Origin: Kiritimatiellia bacterium
Lineage (GTDB): Bacteria; Verrucomicrobiota; Kiritimatiellia; RZYC01
Reading direction: 5' to 3'
NCBI GenBank assembly: GCA_028708815.1
Contig: JAQVYB010000012.1
Location: 1-46,030 of the forward strand
DNA: 46,030 nucleotides
Below are positions 1 to 8,220 of the stretch, in pieces. The notes beneath the pieces are model-generated. The model ran no database searches, had not been told where the DNA came from, and worked only from the letters and a program-made list of their open reading frames with translations. Numbering within the stretch: position 1 is the stretch's first letter; each line of letters opens with the position of its first letter. The translations under genes were made by a program, and so were the position numbers.

Positions 1-1125
1 CAGCCCACCAATGGTGCGGCACCTTATACGCCGGGCGAGTGGACCCTGCTTTCAACGCGCGGAGTGGCGCCGCTCGGCACGGCCTATGGACGCACCGTTT
101 GCGCGCTGGTTGGCAACGACGACGCCTTCAGCGGCGCGGTCTGGTTTGATGATCTGACCCAATCATTGGTTTCCACCGGTGGCTCCTCTTCGGGTCTGCT
201 GCTCAATCCGGGCTTTGAAGACAACATCACTGGCAATGCCTATGATCTGGATGCCGCCGGTGAACTGCGTCATTGGACCTGGGGTGGCGGAGATAATGCC
301 GGCTTCATCGTGAATGACTATGCGCAGGCCGGCGATCAGTCGCTGGTGCTGACATGGCCAGGCAACTACATGTTGCAGGATTTTGAGGCGGACCCCGGCG
401 AGCAGTATGTGATCTCCGGCTACATGTTTACGCCCTCCGGTGCGGACAAGTTCACCAGCGATTCCAGAAGCTATGGCTATATTATGGTGGCCTTCTATAT
501 TGATGGTGCGGAGGATCCCGTGCTCGAAAACATCTACATGACCGAACATTTCACGGCATCGAGTCCGGCCGATGAGTGGGTCTACTTCTGTGTGACGAGC
601 ACCGTTCCGGAACCCGTAGATCCCCTCAGTGTAGTTGTTGGGCGCGTGGCCTGCACTATCTATTCCGATGATCCTGATGGCGATATCATGCTGGGTGGAA
701 TTATTTGCTACGACAGCCTCTCCGTGGTGAAGGCCGGTAGCGCTGCGAACCCCTTTGAGGAGTGGCAAACGCAGTGGTTTGGTTCCACCTCGGCAGCCAA
801 CGGCGGGTTGCACGATGACTTTGATGGCGACCGTTCGGACAATTGGTCCGAGTTCATTGCCGGAACCGACCCAACCAGCGACAGTGCCTTCCTGGGCATG
901 AACTCCACGTCTGCCGCCGGACAGAAAATAATCATTACCTGGCCGAGCACTGTTGGACGCTATTACCGGATTCTCGGTACGGAAAACAAGAATCTGACCG
1001 GATTCGAGGTCATTGCGTCGAACATAGCGGCTACGCCATTCGTGAATACGTACACCTCCTCGCTTCCGGCGTCTGTTTCGACATACTATTACCGTCTGGA
1101 AGTGAGTACCAACGCGTTCCAGTAA
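1..1125 (+). CDS. secreted modular protein, C-terminal part (5' end outside window)
   Basis: The reading frame is open from base 1, so the start lies outside the window; 374 residues are visible. The order is the end of one galactose-binding-like beta-sandwich module (ending VWFDDL), then a full second module opening with NPGFED and closing near residue 245. A calcium-binding thrombospondin-3-like stretch follows (DDFDGDRSDNWSEF then GTDP), then a C-terminal beta domain rich in aromatic residues (ITWPS, YYRI, YYYRL). This module order is common in large secreted or surface proteins of Verrucomicrobiota, Lentisphaerota and Kiritimatiellota, where it accompanies polysaccharide degradation or adhesion. 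No catalytic domain is visible, so the enzymatic role, if any, is in the missing part. A hairpin terminator lies just downstream. Confidence 0.75.
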   Translation, partial: QPTNGAAPYTPGEWTLLSTRGVAPLGTAYGRTVCALVGNDDAFSGAVWFDDLTQSLVSTGGSSSGLLLNPGFEDNITGNAYDLDAAGELRHWTWGGGDNAGFIVNDYAQAGDQSLVLTWPGNYMLQDFEADPGEQYVISGYMFTPSGADKFTSDSRSYGYIMVAFYIDGAEDPVLENIYMTEHFTASSPADEWVYFCVTSTVPEPVDPLSVVVGRVACTIYSDDPDGDIMLGGIICYDSLSVVKAGSAANPFEEWQTQWFGSTSAANGGLHDDFDGDRSDNWSEFIAGTDPTSDSAFLGMNSTSAAGQKIIITWPSTVGRYYRILGTENKNLTGFEVIASNIAATPFVNTYTSSLPASVSTYYYRLEVSTNAFQ

Positions 1126-1151
1126 GTGGAGTCTGTTAACCAAAGACATAG

Positions 1152-1188
1152 AACGGCCCCTTACACGTGAGTGCAGGGGGCCGTTTGG
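1152..1188 (+). terminator. hairpin terminator after the first gene
   Basis: A perfect 9-bp stem, AACGGCCCC at 1152-1160 against GGGGCCGTT at 1177-1185, has a 16-base loop and a short T tract. It separates the modular protein gene from the next gene. Confidence 0.6.
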
Positions 1189-1281
1189 CTTGACCGTTTG
1201 TTTCGAAAAGTAGATTCTTCGGCTGCGGAGGCCGAAACAACAAGCAAATCGTGATGAACCATCAGTGAAAGGCAGAAAAAA

Positions 1282-1965
1282 ATGATCCATCCTAACGCAA
1301 ATGGAAAACACACACGAAGGCATCTCCAGCGTGGTGTGTTGACCCTGCTGGCCATTGGGTCTTTATTCACAGCACACGCCGAAATTAAACGGGTACCTGG
1401 CGCTCCATTGCCGGGTGCCATGCTGAACACATTGGATGAAGGCTATGTGGGCTTCCCGGTAAAAAAACTTCCCTTGATTCTTTATGACGATGCGAATACC
1501 ACGTTTTCGCGACCCTACGTGCCATCGGGCTGGATGGGGAATCATGAAGTCATTGATTTTGACGAAGGCTGGAAGAAGAGACCTCACAGCGGTGCGACTT
1601 GTATTCGCGTACGCTGCGGCATGTCACACTCCTGGTTCGGCATTGTCTGGCAAAGTCCGGCCAATGACTGGGGCGACCAGGAAGGCGGATGGGATTTAAT
1701 CAACGCCCGCCAGCTGAGCTTCTGGGCCCGAGGGGAAAACGGCGGAGAGAAGGTGGAGTTCAAGTTCGGTATTCTACGGGAAGATCAACCCTATCCGGAT
1801 ACCACCGGAAATAAAGGCCTCACGGTTTCTCTTACCCGATACTGGAAACAATATGTGATTCCGCTCACAGGAAACAAACGCTGCATCAAGACCGGCTTTG
1901 TCTGGGTAGTGGATGGATGTGATGAGGGTTTCACCTTCTATCTGGACGATATTAAATTTGAATAA
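1282..1965 (+). CDS. secreted carbohydrate-binding-like protein of unknown function
   Basis: This is a 227-residue protein with a positively charged start (KHTRRHLQR), a hydrophobic stretch (VLTLLAIGSLF) and an AHA-like cleavage site near residue 33, so it is probably exported. The rest looks like a galactose-binding-like beta-sandwich: RQLSFWARGENGGEKVEFKF, a later YWKQYVIPL strand and a closing FYLDDIKFE, the usual end of such modules. No catalytic domain is seen. The start at 1282 has AAAGG about 10 bases upstream. It is flanked by another secreted modular protein, which suggests a shared extracellular polysaccharide role; that is inference. Confidence 0.6.
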   Translation: MIHPNANGKHTRRHLQRGVLTLLAIGSLFTAHAEIKRVPGAPLPGAMLNTLDEGYVGFPVKKLPLILYDDANTTFSRPYVPSGWMGNHEVIDFDEGWKKRPHSGATCIRVRCGMSHSWFGIVWQSPANDWGDQEGGWDLINARQLSFWARGENGGEKVEFKFGILREDQPYPDTTGNKGLTVSLTRYWKQYVIPLTGNKRCIKTGFVWVVDGCDEGFTFYLDDIKFE

Positions 1966-2043
1966 ACGGATCCTCTGCTTTTCGGCGGAGGGATTGCTGC
2001 AGTTCATGCAGGCTCCAGAATGCATCATCTCCACGTATTGAAT

Positions 2044-2072
2044 TTGACGCCAACGAAAAGTACTGCTAAGGA
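2044..2072 (+). promoter_or_regulatory. possible promoter for tRNA-Arg
   Basis: TTGACG at 2044-2049 is followed after 17 bases by TAAGGA at 2067-2072, about 30 bases before the tRNA. The -35 is good and the -10 is poor. Confidence 0.3.
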
Positions 2073-2102
2073 TATCCGCGAAAAAAAACCGGCCGAATAC
2101 AC

Positions 2103-2179
2103 ACTCCGGTAGCTCAGTTGGATAGAGCAACGGATTTCTAATCCGTCGGTCGCGGGTTCAAGTCCTGCCCGGAGTGCCA
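2103..2179 (+). tRNA. tRNA-Arg (anticodon TCT)
   Basis: The cloverleaf folds by eye. The acceptor is ACTCCGG with CCGGAGT, the D stem GCTC/GAGC, the anticodon stem ACGGA/TCCGT with loop TTTCTAA (anticodon TCT, reading AGA/AGG), and the T arm GCGGG-TTCAAGT-CCTGC. The discriminator is G and the CCA end is encoded (2177-2179). It stands alone rather than in a tRNA cluster. Confidence 0.97.
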
Positions 2180-2188
2180 TTTTAATCA

Positions 2189-2218
2189 ACGGGTTACGCG
2201 AAAGTGTGCCCCGTTTTT
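2189..2218 (+). terminator. terminator after tRNA-Arg
   Basis: ACGGG at 2189-2193 pairs with CCCGT ending at 2214, followed by a run of five T. It lies 10 bases after the tRNA CCA end. Confidence 0.6.
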
Positions 2219-2303
2219 GTTTGTCCGTATAGCCATAATACCGTCATTGCGTTTAGGCCTTCGTATGGACGGATTCTTCGCAAACACACACATTCTCCTG
2301 GAG

Positions 2304-2807
2304 CTATTTCAATGCCTTCAGCGCGGCCTCGTAGTCCGGTTCCTGGGTAATTTCCGGCACCAGTTGTGCGTACGTGACGGTTCCTGTTTCATCCAGTACG
2401 AAGACGGCGCGAGCGAAGAGTCCGCGAAGAGGACCATCCACCAGTAGAACCCCATACTCTTCTCCAAATTCGGGCGAGCGAAAGGCCGAGGCGGTATGCA
2501 CCTTTTCAATGCCTTCGGCAGCGCAGAAACGGGCGCCTGCAAAGGGCAGGTCCATGGAAATACAAAGGATGACGGTATTGGGGATGGAAGCCGCTTCCTG
2601 ATTAAAACGCCGGATGGATGTGGCACAAACCGGAGTATCCAGGCTGGGAAATATGTTCAGAAGCACTTTCCTGCCGGCCAGGTCTGCAAGCGGGATTTCC
2701 GACAGGTCTGCCTTGACGAGGGTGAAAGCGGAGGCCTTGCTTCCCGGTGCAGGGAACGTGCGCTCCGTCGTGTGAATAGGATTGCCTTTCAAGGTAACGG
2801 TGCTCAT
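2304..2807 (-). CDS. tpx: thiol peroxidase (Tpx)
   Basis: This is a 167-residue peroxiredoxin of the Tpx class, which reduces hydroperoxides with electrons from thioredoxin. The peroxidatic cysteine is in LDTPVCATS (about residue 61) and the resolving cysteine in ARFCAAEG (about residue 95), the Tpx spacing. The conserved N-terminal GNPIHT and the closing EPDYEAALKAL are also present, and the length is typical. An in-frame GTG lies one codon upstream, but AGGAGG sits 5 bases before the ATG at 2807 and only 2 before the GTG, so the ATG is chosen. It lies 17 bases downstream of accA on the same strand and may be cotranscribed with it. Confidence 0.95.
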   Translation of the reverse strand: MSTVTLKGNPIHTTERTFPAPGSKASAFTLVKADLSEIPLADLAGRKVLLNIFPSLDTPVCATSIRRFNQEAASIPNTVILCISMDLPFAGARFCAAEGIEKVHTASAFRSPEFGEEYGVLLVDGPLRGLFARAVFVLDETGTVTYAQLVPEITQEPDYEAALKALK

Positions 2808-2824
2808 CACGCCCTCCTGTGTTT

Positions 2825-3781
2825 TTATTCCGTAAATTTTCCGTAAGCCCTGATTTTTTCGTACCGGGTTTGCAGGAGCTGGTCGGTGTTCATGGATTGC
2901 AGATCGGAAAGATTTTTCAGGATGGCGGTTTTCAGGTTGTCAAAGGCGACTTCGGGTTCATTGTGCGCCCCGCCTAATGGTTCGGCGATGACTTCATCCA
3001 CGAGGCCGAGTTGTGTCAGGTCGCGCGAGGTGATTTTGAGGGCCTCGGCAGCTTTATCGGCATAGGCTCGGTCCTTCCAGAGGATGGCCGCGCATCCTTC
3101 GGGAGAGATGACGGAGTAGTAGGCGTGTTCCATGATCAGCAATCGGTCGCCCACGCCAATGCCAATGGCCCCGCCGCTACCACCTTCACCGGTGATCACC
3201 ACGACGATGGGCGTCGGGATCACAGACATCTCGCGTAGGTTAACGGCAATGGCTTCGGCCACATGACGTTCTTCTCCCTCCATGCCGGGGAAGGCCCCCG
3301 GGGTGTCTATGAGGCTGACAATGGGCAGGCCGAACTTGCCGGCCAGTTTCATCAGGCGGAGTGCTTTGCGATATCCTTCGGGATAGGGACAGCCGAAGTT
3401 GCAGGCCAAATTGCTCTTGGTGTCGCGCCCTTTCTGGGTGGCAATAAACATGACTTTCTGTTCGTCGATCTGCGCAATGCCGCCGATGATGGCACGGTCA
3501 TCGGCATAGAGTCGGTCGCCGTGCAGTTCAGTAAAGTCGGTGGAGATGGCGTCGATGTAATCTTTTGGATAGGGGCGCGTCGGGTGGCGGGCAATCTGCA
3601 CCTGCTGCCAAGGGGTGAGGTTGCTGTATATTTTTTCCTGCGTTTCGCGGATTTTTTTCTGAATGCGTTCGACTTCCTGCACCATATCCACTTCGTGGCC
3701 TTCGCCGGCTTTGCGCAGTTCTTCGAGTTTATTTCTCAGTTCAACCACCGGTTTTTCAAAGGGTAGGGCGTATCCATTCAT
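2825..3781 (-). CDS. accA: acetyl-CoA carboxylase carboxyltransferase subunit alpha
   Basis: AccA pairs with AccD to move the carboxyl group from biotin-BCCP to acetyl-CoA, the first committed step of fatty acid synthesis. The 318 residues match the family length. Family marks are the N-terminal coiled coil (LRNKLEELRKAGEGHEVDM), FTELHGDRLYADDRAI, the acyl-CoA-binding IDTPGAFPGMEGEERHVAEA and the oxyanion segment GEGGSGGAIGIGVGDRLLIM. A TTG four codons upstream is in frame, but GGAG lies 6 bases before the ATG at 3781, which also gives the usual N-terminus. accD is not in the window. Confidence 0.96.
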   Translation of the reverse strand: MNGYALPFEKPVVELRNKLEELRKAGEGHEVDMVQEVERIQKKIRETQEKIYSNLTPWQQVQIARHPTRPYPKDYIDAISTDFTELHGDRLYADDRAIIGGIAQIDEQKVMFIATQKGRDTKSNLACNFGCPYPEGYRKALRLMKLAGKFGLPIVSLIDTPGAFPGMEGEERHVAEAIAVNLREMSVIPTPIVVVITGEGGSGGAIGIGVGDRLLIMEHAYYSVISPEGCAAILWKDRAYADKAAEALKITSRDLTQLGLVDEVIAEPLGGAHNEPEVAFDNLKTAILKNLSDLQSMNTDQLLQTRYEKIRAYGKFTE

Positions 3782-3797
3782 GAGAGGCTCCAACAGA

Positions 3798-4796
3798 TTA
3801 TTTAATGGTTACGGTCGTTCCTACGGGAACAAGCGTATAGATTTCTTCGATGTCTTCGTTGAGCATGCGAACGCAGCCGGCGCTGGATTGTTTGCCAACG
3901 CTTTCGGGTTCCCAGGTGCCGTGCAGCCCGTAGCCGCGTATGTTCAGAGAAAGCCAGTGGGTCCCAAGCAGGTTTTCGGGATCCCCGTAAGGTACGCGCT
4001 TGCCGTCGGGCCGCCACCACGTGGGCTGAGCGACGCGGTCAGTGATCTGAAATTCGCCTTCGGGTGTGCGTGCAAATTCTCCGGTGCCGACCCGGTAGCG
4101 CTTAAAGAAGCGGTCGTTAAGGTAGAGCACGAGATCATTGTCGTTCTTATCGACCACCATGGAAAAGGTGCCGTTCAGAATGCGGAACCGATCACCCAGT
4201 CGGATCAGCGAGCCCCTTAGATTGTTGCCTTTCTGAATCAGCTCCACGGTGGTTTTGTATTTTTTGGCCAGTACGGCGAGCGTATCGCCTCGGCTGACGG
4301 TGTAATCCACCTTTTCTTCCATGGGATAGGGGGCGAAAACAAGGCTGGTGTTCACCTCGCCGAGGAGCGCTTCGGCCCGTGCGCGAGCCGCTGGATTGGC
4401 GGAGGCGTCCAGTATTTCAAAACAGACTTCGCGTGTGCCCGGCAGGTCTTTTTCGGCGTATCGTTTTTCGGCGTTTTGGATCAGTTCGGGGCCTGGGTCC
4501 GGTTGGTTGGCGGCATATTTCGGAGGCGGCGGCGGGGTAGGGCGGGGGACCGCCGCGGATTGGGCGGAGGTGCCCTCCGACAGGGCGGATGACGGTTCGA
4601 TGCCGCCTGTTGCCTGAGCCGGCTGTTCGGCCTGTTGAAGTTCCTGTTCAAAGGCTTTATCCGCCGCCTGCTCGGAGCGGTGGCGCGCCACCAGCAACCA
4701 GATGATGCCGCCGGTCACGAGAATGACCAGCAGTAGCACGAGACGAAAGCAACCTTTTTGACTGCGTTGTGGTTGGTGTAAATAGATATCTTGCAT
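3798..4796 (-). CDS. LysM and YkuD L,D-transpeptidase, membrane-anchored
   Basis: This predicted cell-wall enzyme forms 3-3 peptidoglycan cross-links or attaches proteins to the wall. It has 332 residues. There is one membrane segment (about 19-37, VLLLVILVTGGIIWLLV), then a Gln/Ala/Pro-rich linker with seven consecutive prolines near 88-92, a short helical repeat-like part (105-150), a LysM peptidoglycan-binding domain (164-207, YTVSRGDTLAVLAKKY) and a C-terminal YkuD catalytic domain. The catalytic motif is complete: His292 in LHGTW, and SSAGCVRM with Cys308. The single N-terminal anchor places the catalytic domain in the periplasm. The gene sits 16 bases upstream of accA on the same strand. 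Confidence 0.9.
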   Translation of the reverse strand: MQDIYLHQPQRSQKGCFRLVLLLVILVTGGIIWLLVARHRSEQAADKAFEQELQQAEQPAQATGGIEPSSALSEGTSAQSAAVPRPTPPPPPKYAANQPDPGPELIQNAEKRYAEKDLPGTREVCFEILDASANPAARARAEALLGEVNTSLVFAPYPMEEKVDYTVSRGDTLAVLAKKYKTTVELIQKGNNLRGSLIRLGDRFRILNGTFSMVVDKNDNDLVLYLNDRFFKRYRVGTGEFARTPEGEFQITDRVAQPTWWRPDGKRVPYGDPENLLGTHWLSLNIRGYGLHGTWEPESVGKQSSAGCVRMLNEDIEEIYTLVPVGTTVTIK

Positions 4797-5040
4797 GGCT
4801 CCGTATATAGCGAAATATATCCTTTTGTCCAGAAATTACCGGAAAGGAGCATTCTTCCGGAATCGGGCATGTTTTTTGAGTCAGCAGGATTTTGTGCGGC
4901 AGGGGGGGAGGGGTGTGGAAGCTGTCACGAGGGAACAAGACTGGGTGATGAAAAAAACAAACGGGAAACTGGACTGTACCTCCTCTGATGTGTACTCTTC
5001 GCGCCTGTTTTAACCCAACCTGGAAACTGCACGGAAACGC
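4797..5040. other. intergenic region between divergent transpeptidase gene and lepA
   Basis: There are 244 bases with no convincing gene. They contain a short hairpin (CCGGAA at about 4841 with TTCCGG at about 4856) and a G-rich run, within which GGGGAGGG at 4905-4912 matches the FtsK-orienting pattern GGGNAGGG. Promoters for both flanking genes must lie here, but none stands out. Confidence 0.5.
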
Positions 5041-6846
5041 ATGAGAGATACATCGCATATACGAAATTTCTGTATTATAGCCCACATTGACCATGGGAAA
5101 TCCACCTTGGCTGATCGGATGCTTGAGCTGACCGGCGCGGTGGAGAAACGTGACCTGAAGGAGCAGTTGCTCGATGCCATGGACCTCGAACGCGAACGGG
5201 GCATTACCATTAAAGCGCATCCGGTGACGATGAAGTATCGGGCAAAGGACGGAAAGGACTATCAGTTTAATCTGATTGATACGCCGGGGCATGTGGATTT
5301 CTCGTATGAAGTGGAGCGGAGTCTGGCCGCCTGCGAGGGGGCGTTGCTTGTCCTTGATGCCGCCCAGGGCGTGGAAGCGCAGACGGTGGCCAACACGCAC
5401 CTGGCCACGCTGCACAATCTGGCCATCGTTCCCGTCATTAATAAAATAGACCTCCCCACGGCCAATGTGGAGGAAGTCAGCCGGCAGGTGGAGGACATCC
5501 TGGCCATCCCGATGGATGATGCGCTTCAGACCAGCGCCAAGACCGGCCTTGGTATTGAAGCAATCATGGAGGCCATCGTCCATCGCATTCCTCCGCCCAC
5601 GGTGAATGAGGAAGCGGATACGTTCCGGGCGTTGGTTTTTGACAACGTCTATGATGCGTACCGCGGGGTTATTTCCTATATCCGCATTGGTGAGGGCTCG
5701 CTGAAGCGCGGTGATAAAATACGCCTCATGAGCAATGGGCAGGATTACGAGTGCAAGGAGGTGGGCCGCTTTTTGCCAAAGCCGACCCCCTGCGAGGTGC
5801 TGCGGGGCGGTGAGGTGGGCTACGTGATCGGTAATATCAAGAAGCCGTCAGACATCCTGATGGGCGATACGATTACGCTCGCCCGTTCTCCGGCCACCAC
5901 GCCCATGCTCGGTTTCAAAAAAATTCATCCGTTGGTGTTCAGCGGGCTTTATCCGGTGGTTACGTCCGATTATGGAAAGTTGCAGGCCAGCCTGGAAAAA
6001 CTTCAGTTGAATGACAGCTCGCTGGCCTATCAAGCGGAGAGTTCCGTGGCGCTGGGCTTTGGTTTTCGCTGCGGTTTTCTGGGCCTGCTTCACATGGAAA
6101 TTGTGCAGGAGCGCCTGCGCCGCGAATTCGATGTGGACCTGATTACGACGTATCCGGGAGTTATTTATCATGTATATCTAACCGACGGGACCATGCTGGA
6201 GGTGGATAATCCGGTCTACCTGCCGGAAGTCACCCGCATTGACCGTATTGAAGAGCCGCTTGTGAAGGCATATATCATCTCTCACAATGAGCATATCGGT
6301 GACATGATGCAATTGATCATGGACCGGCGAGGTGATGTGGAAAAAACGGATTCCATGGATACGCGGCGCGTGATGTTGACGTGTCTGCTTCCGTTGAATG
6401 AAATTCTGCTCGACTTCAATGATAAATTGAAAAGCATCAGCCGGGGCTATTCCTCGATGGATTACGAGCCGTTTGGCTATCAGGTAAGCGATTTGGTCAA
6501 ACTGGAAATTCTGGTGCACGGCGAGCAGGTGGATGCCTTTTCCTGCATTATCCATCGAAGCAAGGCGGTGGGGCGCGGGCGCGAAATCTGCGAAGCGCTG
6601 CGTGAGGTGATTCCGCCGCAGATGTTTCAAATCCCGTTGCAGGCAACCATCGGGCGGAATATCATTGCCCGCGAAACGATTCGTGCGTTGCGTAAGGATG
6701 TGACATCGAAGTGTTATGGTGGAGACATTACGCGAAAGCGCAAGCTGCTCGAGAAGCAGAAAGAGGGAAAGAAGAAGATGAAATTGATCGGGAAGGTCAG
6801 TATCCCTCAGGAAGCCTTTATCTCCGTGTTGAAATCCAAGATCTGA
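5041..6846 (+). CDS. lepA: elongation factor 4 (LepA), ribosome-associated GTPase
   Basis: LepA is a translational GTPase that binds the ribosome and can drive back-translocation or help ribosome maturation. It has 601 residues, the family length. GTPase motifs are AHIDHGKSTLADR (G1, residues 14-26), RGITIKA (G2), DTPGHVDFSYEV (G3), NKIDLP (G4) and SAKTG (G5). The LepA-specific C-terminus is present, ending KLIGKVSIPQEAFISVLK with the lysine-rich RKRKLLEKQKEGKKKMK before it. The start ATG at 5041 has only a weak ACGGAAA upstream. The gene is 25 bases before lepB, the classic lepA-lepB pair. Confidence 0.97.
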   Translation: MRDTSHIRNFCIIAHIDHGKSTLADRMLELTGAVEKRDLKEQLLDAMDLERERGITIKAHPVTMKYRAKDGKDYQFNLIDTPGHVDFSYEVERSLAACEGALLVLDAAQGVEAQTVANTHLATLHNLAIVPVINKIDLPTANVEEVSRQVEDILAIPMDDALQTSAKTGLGIEAIMEAIVHRIPPPTVNEEADTFRALVFDNVYDAYRGVISYIRIGEGSLKRGDKIRLMSNGQDYECKEVGRFLPKPTPCEVLRGGEVGYVIGNIKKPSDILMGDTITLARSPATTPMLGFKKIHPLVFSGLYPVVTSDYGKLQASLEKLQLNDSSLAYQAESSVALGFGFRCGFLGLLHMEIVQERLRREFDVDLITTYPGVIYHVYLTDGTMLEVDNPVYLPEVTRIDRIEEPLVKAYIISHNEHIGDMMQLIMDRRGDVEKTDSMDTRRVMLTCLLPLNEILLDFNDKLKSISRGYSSMDYEPFGYQVSDLVKLEILVHGEQVDAFSCIIHRSKAVGRGREICEALREVIPPQMFQIPLQATIGRNIIARETIRALRKDVTSKCYGGDITRKRKLLEKQKEGKKKMKLIGKVSIPQEAFISVLKSKI

Positions 6847-6871
6847 ACCCCTTCCCGGGAAATGAGGCCGC

Positions 6872-8077
6872 ATGAACTATTTTGAAAAACGACGATTAAA
6901 CAAACTGGTCCGGCATCTGCTTCACGAGGCGCTCCATGCACGCCACATGCGGGAGGACGTGACCTCCGGCGATGTGCTGCATGATCTGGATCAGCGCATG
7001 GATGCCCTGCGGCAGGCATCGAAAAGCGGGGCGGGTAAAGAGGAGGTTCTCGGACTGTGCGAGCGCTTGAGCGAGGGCATTTCCAAGGTCATGCCTCACC
7101 GTGAACCCCGCAGAATCAGGGAAAATGTGGAGGTGATTGTGGTGGCGCTCGTGGTGGCGCTCGGTTTTCGCACCTATTTTATTCAACCGTTCAAGATTCC
7201 CACCGGCTCGATGCAACCCACACTCAACGGCATCACGTTTCATCCGCCGGCGTCGCTGGGCATCTTTAATACCTATCCGATGCGTTTGTTTAACACGGCA
7301 CTTTTCGGCAAGTATCCCGTTCGCATACGCGCCGTGCAGGATGGCCGTATCCGTTATCTCGGCTACGGCAAAGATTCTTTTATCATGACCGGACCGGGCC
7401 GCACTCCGGATCACCCGAAAATCAAAAATCTGGACACCTCTTTTCGTGCCCATTTCTACACGATCCCCGGTTCCAATATGCGCATGCCGGTCCCGGTGGA
7501 ATTCGAAACCTATGTAAAGGACGGCGACCTCGTGCATAAGGGTGATCTGCTGGCGGCAGGAACAATCTGCCTGGGTGATCATATATTCGTCAACAAGGTA
7601 AAATACAACTTTACGCGACCCAGACGGGGAGACATCTTTGTGTTTGATACGCGGGGCATTGATTTCCCGAATATCAAGACCAATAATTTCTATATCAAGC
7701 GTTTGGTCGGCCTGCCGGGAGAGTGTATTGCCATTCATGAGCCGGAGCGTGAGGACGACGTGACGCAGCGTTATCTCCTGGTGGACGGCCAGAAAATCGA
7801 GACGCCGCAACCTTTTTACCGATTGCTGCACGGAGCCGCCGAAGGGTACAACGGGTATGTTTTTCCGGGGGTGAGTTCCACGGAATTGCGGCGCGCAAAA
7901 CTGGCGCTCCCGGAAGATACGCTGTGCCTGGGGCCAGGGGAATATCTGCCTTTCGGAGATAATTCGCGGGAAAGTCTGGACGGGCGTTATTTCGGAGCGG
8001 TTCGGCAGGAGGATGTCGTTGGCCCGGCCTTTGCGGTTTATTGGCCGCTGAGTCGGCGCTGGGGTTTTACGAAATAG
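6872..8077 (+). CDS. lepB: signal peptidase I with long extra segments
   Basis: Signal peptidase I cleaves signal peptides from exported preproteins at the outer face of the inner membrane. This copy has 401 residues. An 80-residue cytoplasmic N-terminal extension rich in Arg, His and Leu comes first. One membrane segment follows (about 87-101, VEVIVVALVVALGFRTYF), then the catalytic serine box PTGSMQPTL (Ser113) and the catalytic lysine in YIKRLVGLPGE (Lys276). The GDN box is FGDNSRESLDGR. About 120 residues lie between Ser113 and the conserved LGDHIFVNKV, far more than in short enzymes. It follows lepA by 25 bases, so the two are probably cotranscribed. Confidence 0.94.
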   Translation: MNYFEKRRLNKLVRHLLHEALHARHMREDVTSGDVLHDLDQRMDALRQASKSGAGKEEVLGLCERLSEGISKVMPHREPRRIRENVEVIVVALVVALGFRTYFIQPFKIPTGSMQPTLNGITFHPPASLGIFNTYPMRLFNTALFGKYPVRIRAVQDGRIRYLGYGKDSFIMTGPGRTPDHPKIKNLDTSFRAHFYTIPGSNMRMPVPVEFETYVKDGDLVHKGDLLAAGTICLGDHIFVNKVKYNFTRPRRGDIFVFDTRGIDFPNIKTNNFYIKRLVGLPGECIAIHEPEREDDVTQRYLLVDGQKIETPQPFYRLLHGAAEGYNGYVFPGVSSTELRRAKLALPEDTLCLGPGEYLPFGDNSRESLDGRYFGAVRQEDVVGPAFAVYWPLSRRWGFTK

Positions 8078-8220
8078 GTGCAAATGCCCTCCCGTTGCGC
8101 TCCCCGATGAAATGAAAGCGATGCGCCTCGTACGAACAGCAGCATGATTCCATCGTTGCGTTTAGACTTTTTTCCGTATACAACGCGACATGAAATATAA
8201 CAGGAAGAGGTTTCTTGATT

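Noticed and set aside
163-1323. 386-codon open frame on the minus strand at the left edge
   Set aside because: It is antisense to the secreted modular protein, which has clear module signatures in the plus frame.
1971-1993. Hairpin TCCTCTGC/GCGGAGGGA after the second secreted-protein gene
   Set aside because: There is one mismatch in the stem and no T run after it, so a terminator is not supported.
6896-8083. 395-codon open frame on the minus strand
   Set aside because: It is a shadow of lepB, whose catalytic residues are all present.
8150-8175. Possible promoter before ftsA (TTGCGT and TATACA)
   Set aside because: The spacing is only 15 bases and the -35 is poor, so it was not listed.
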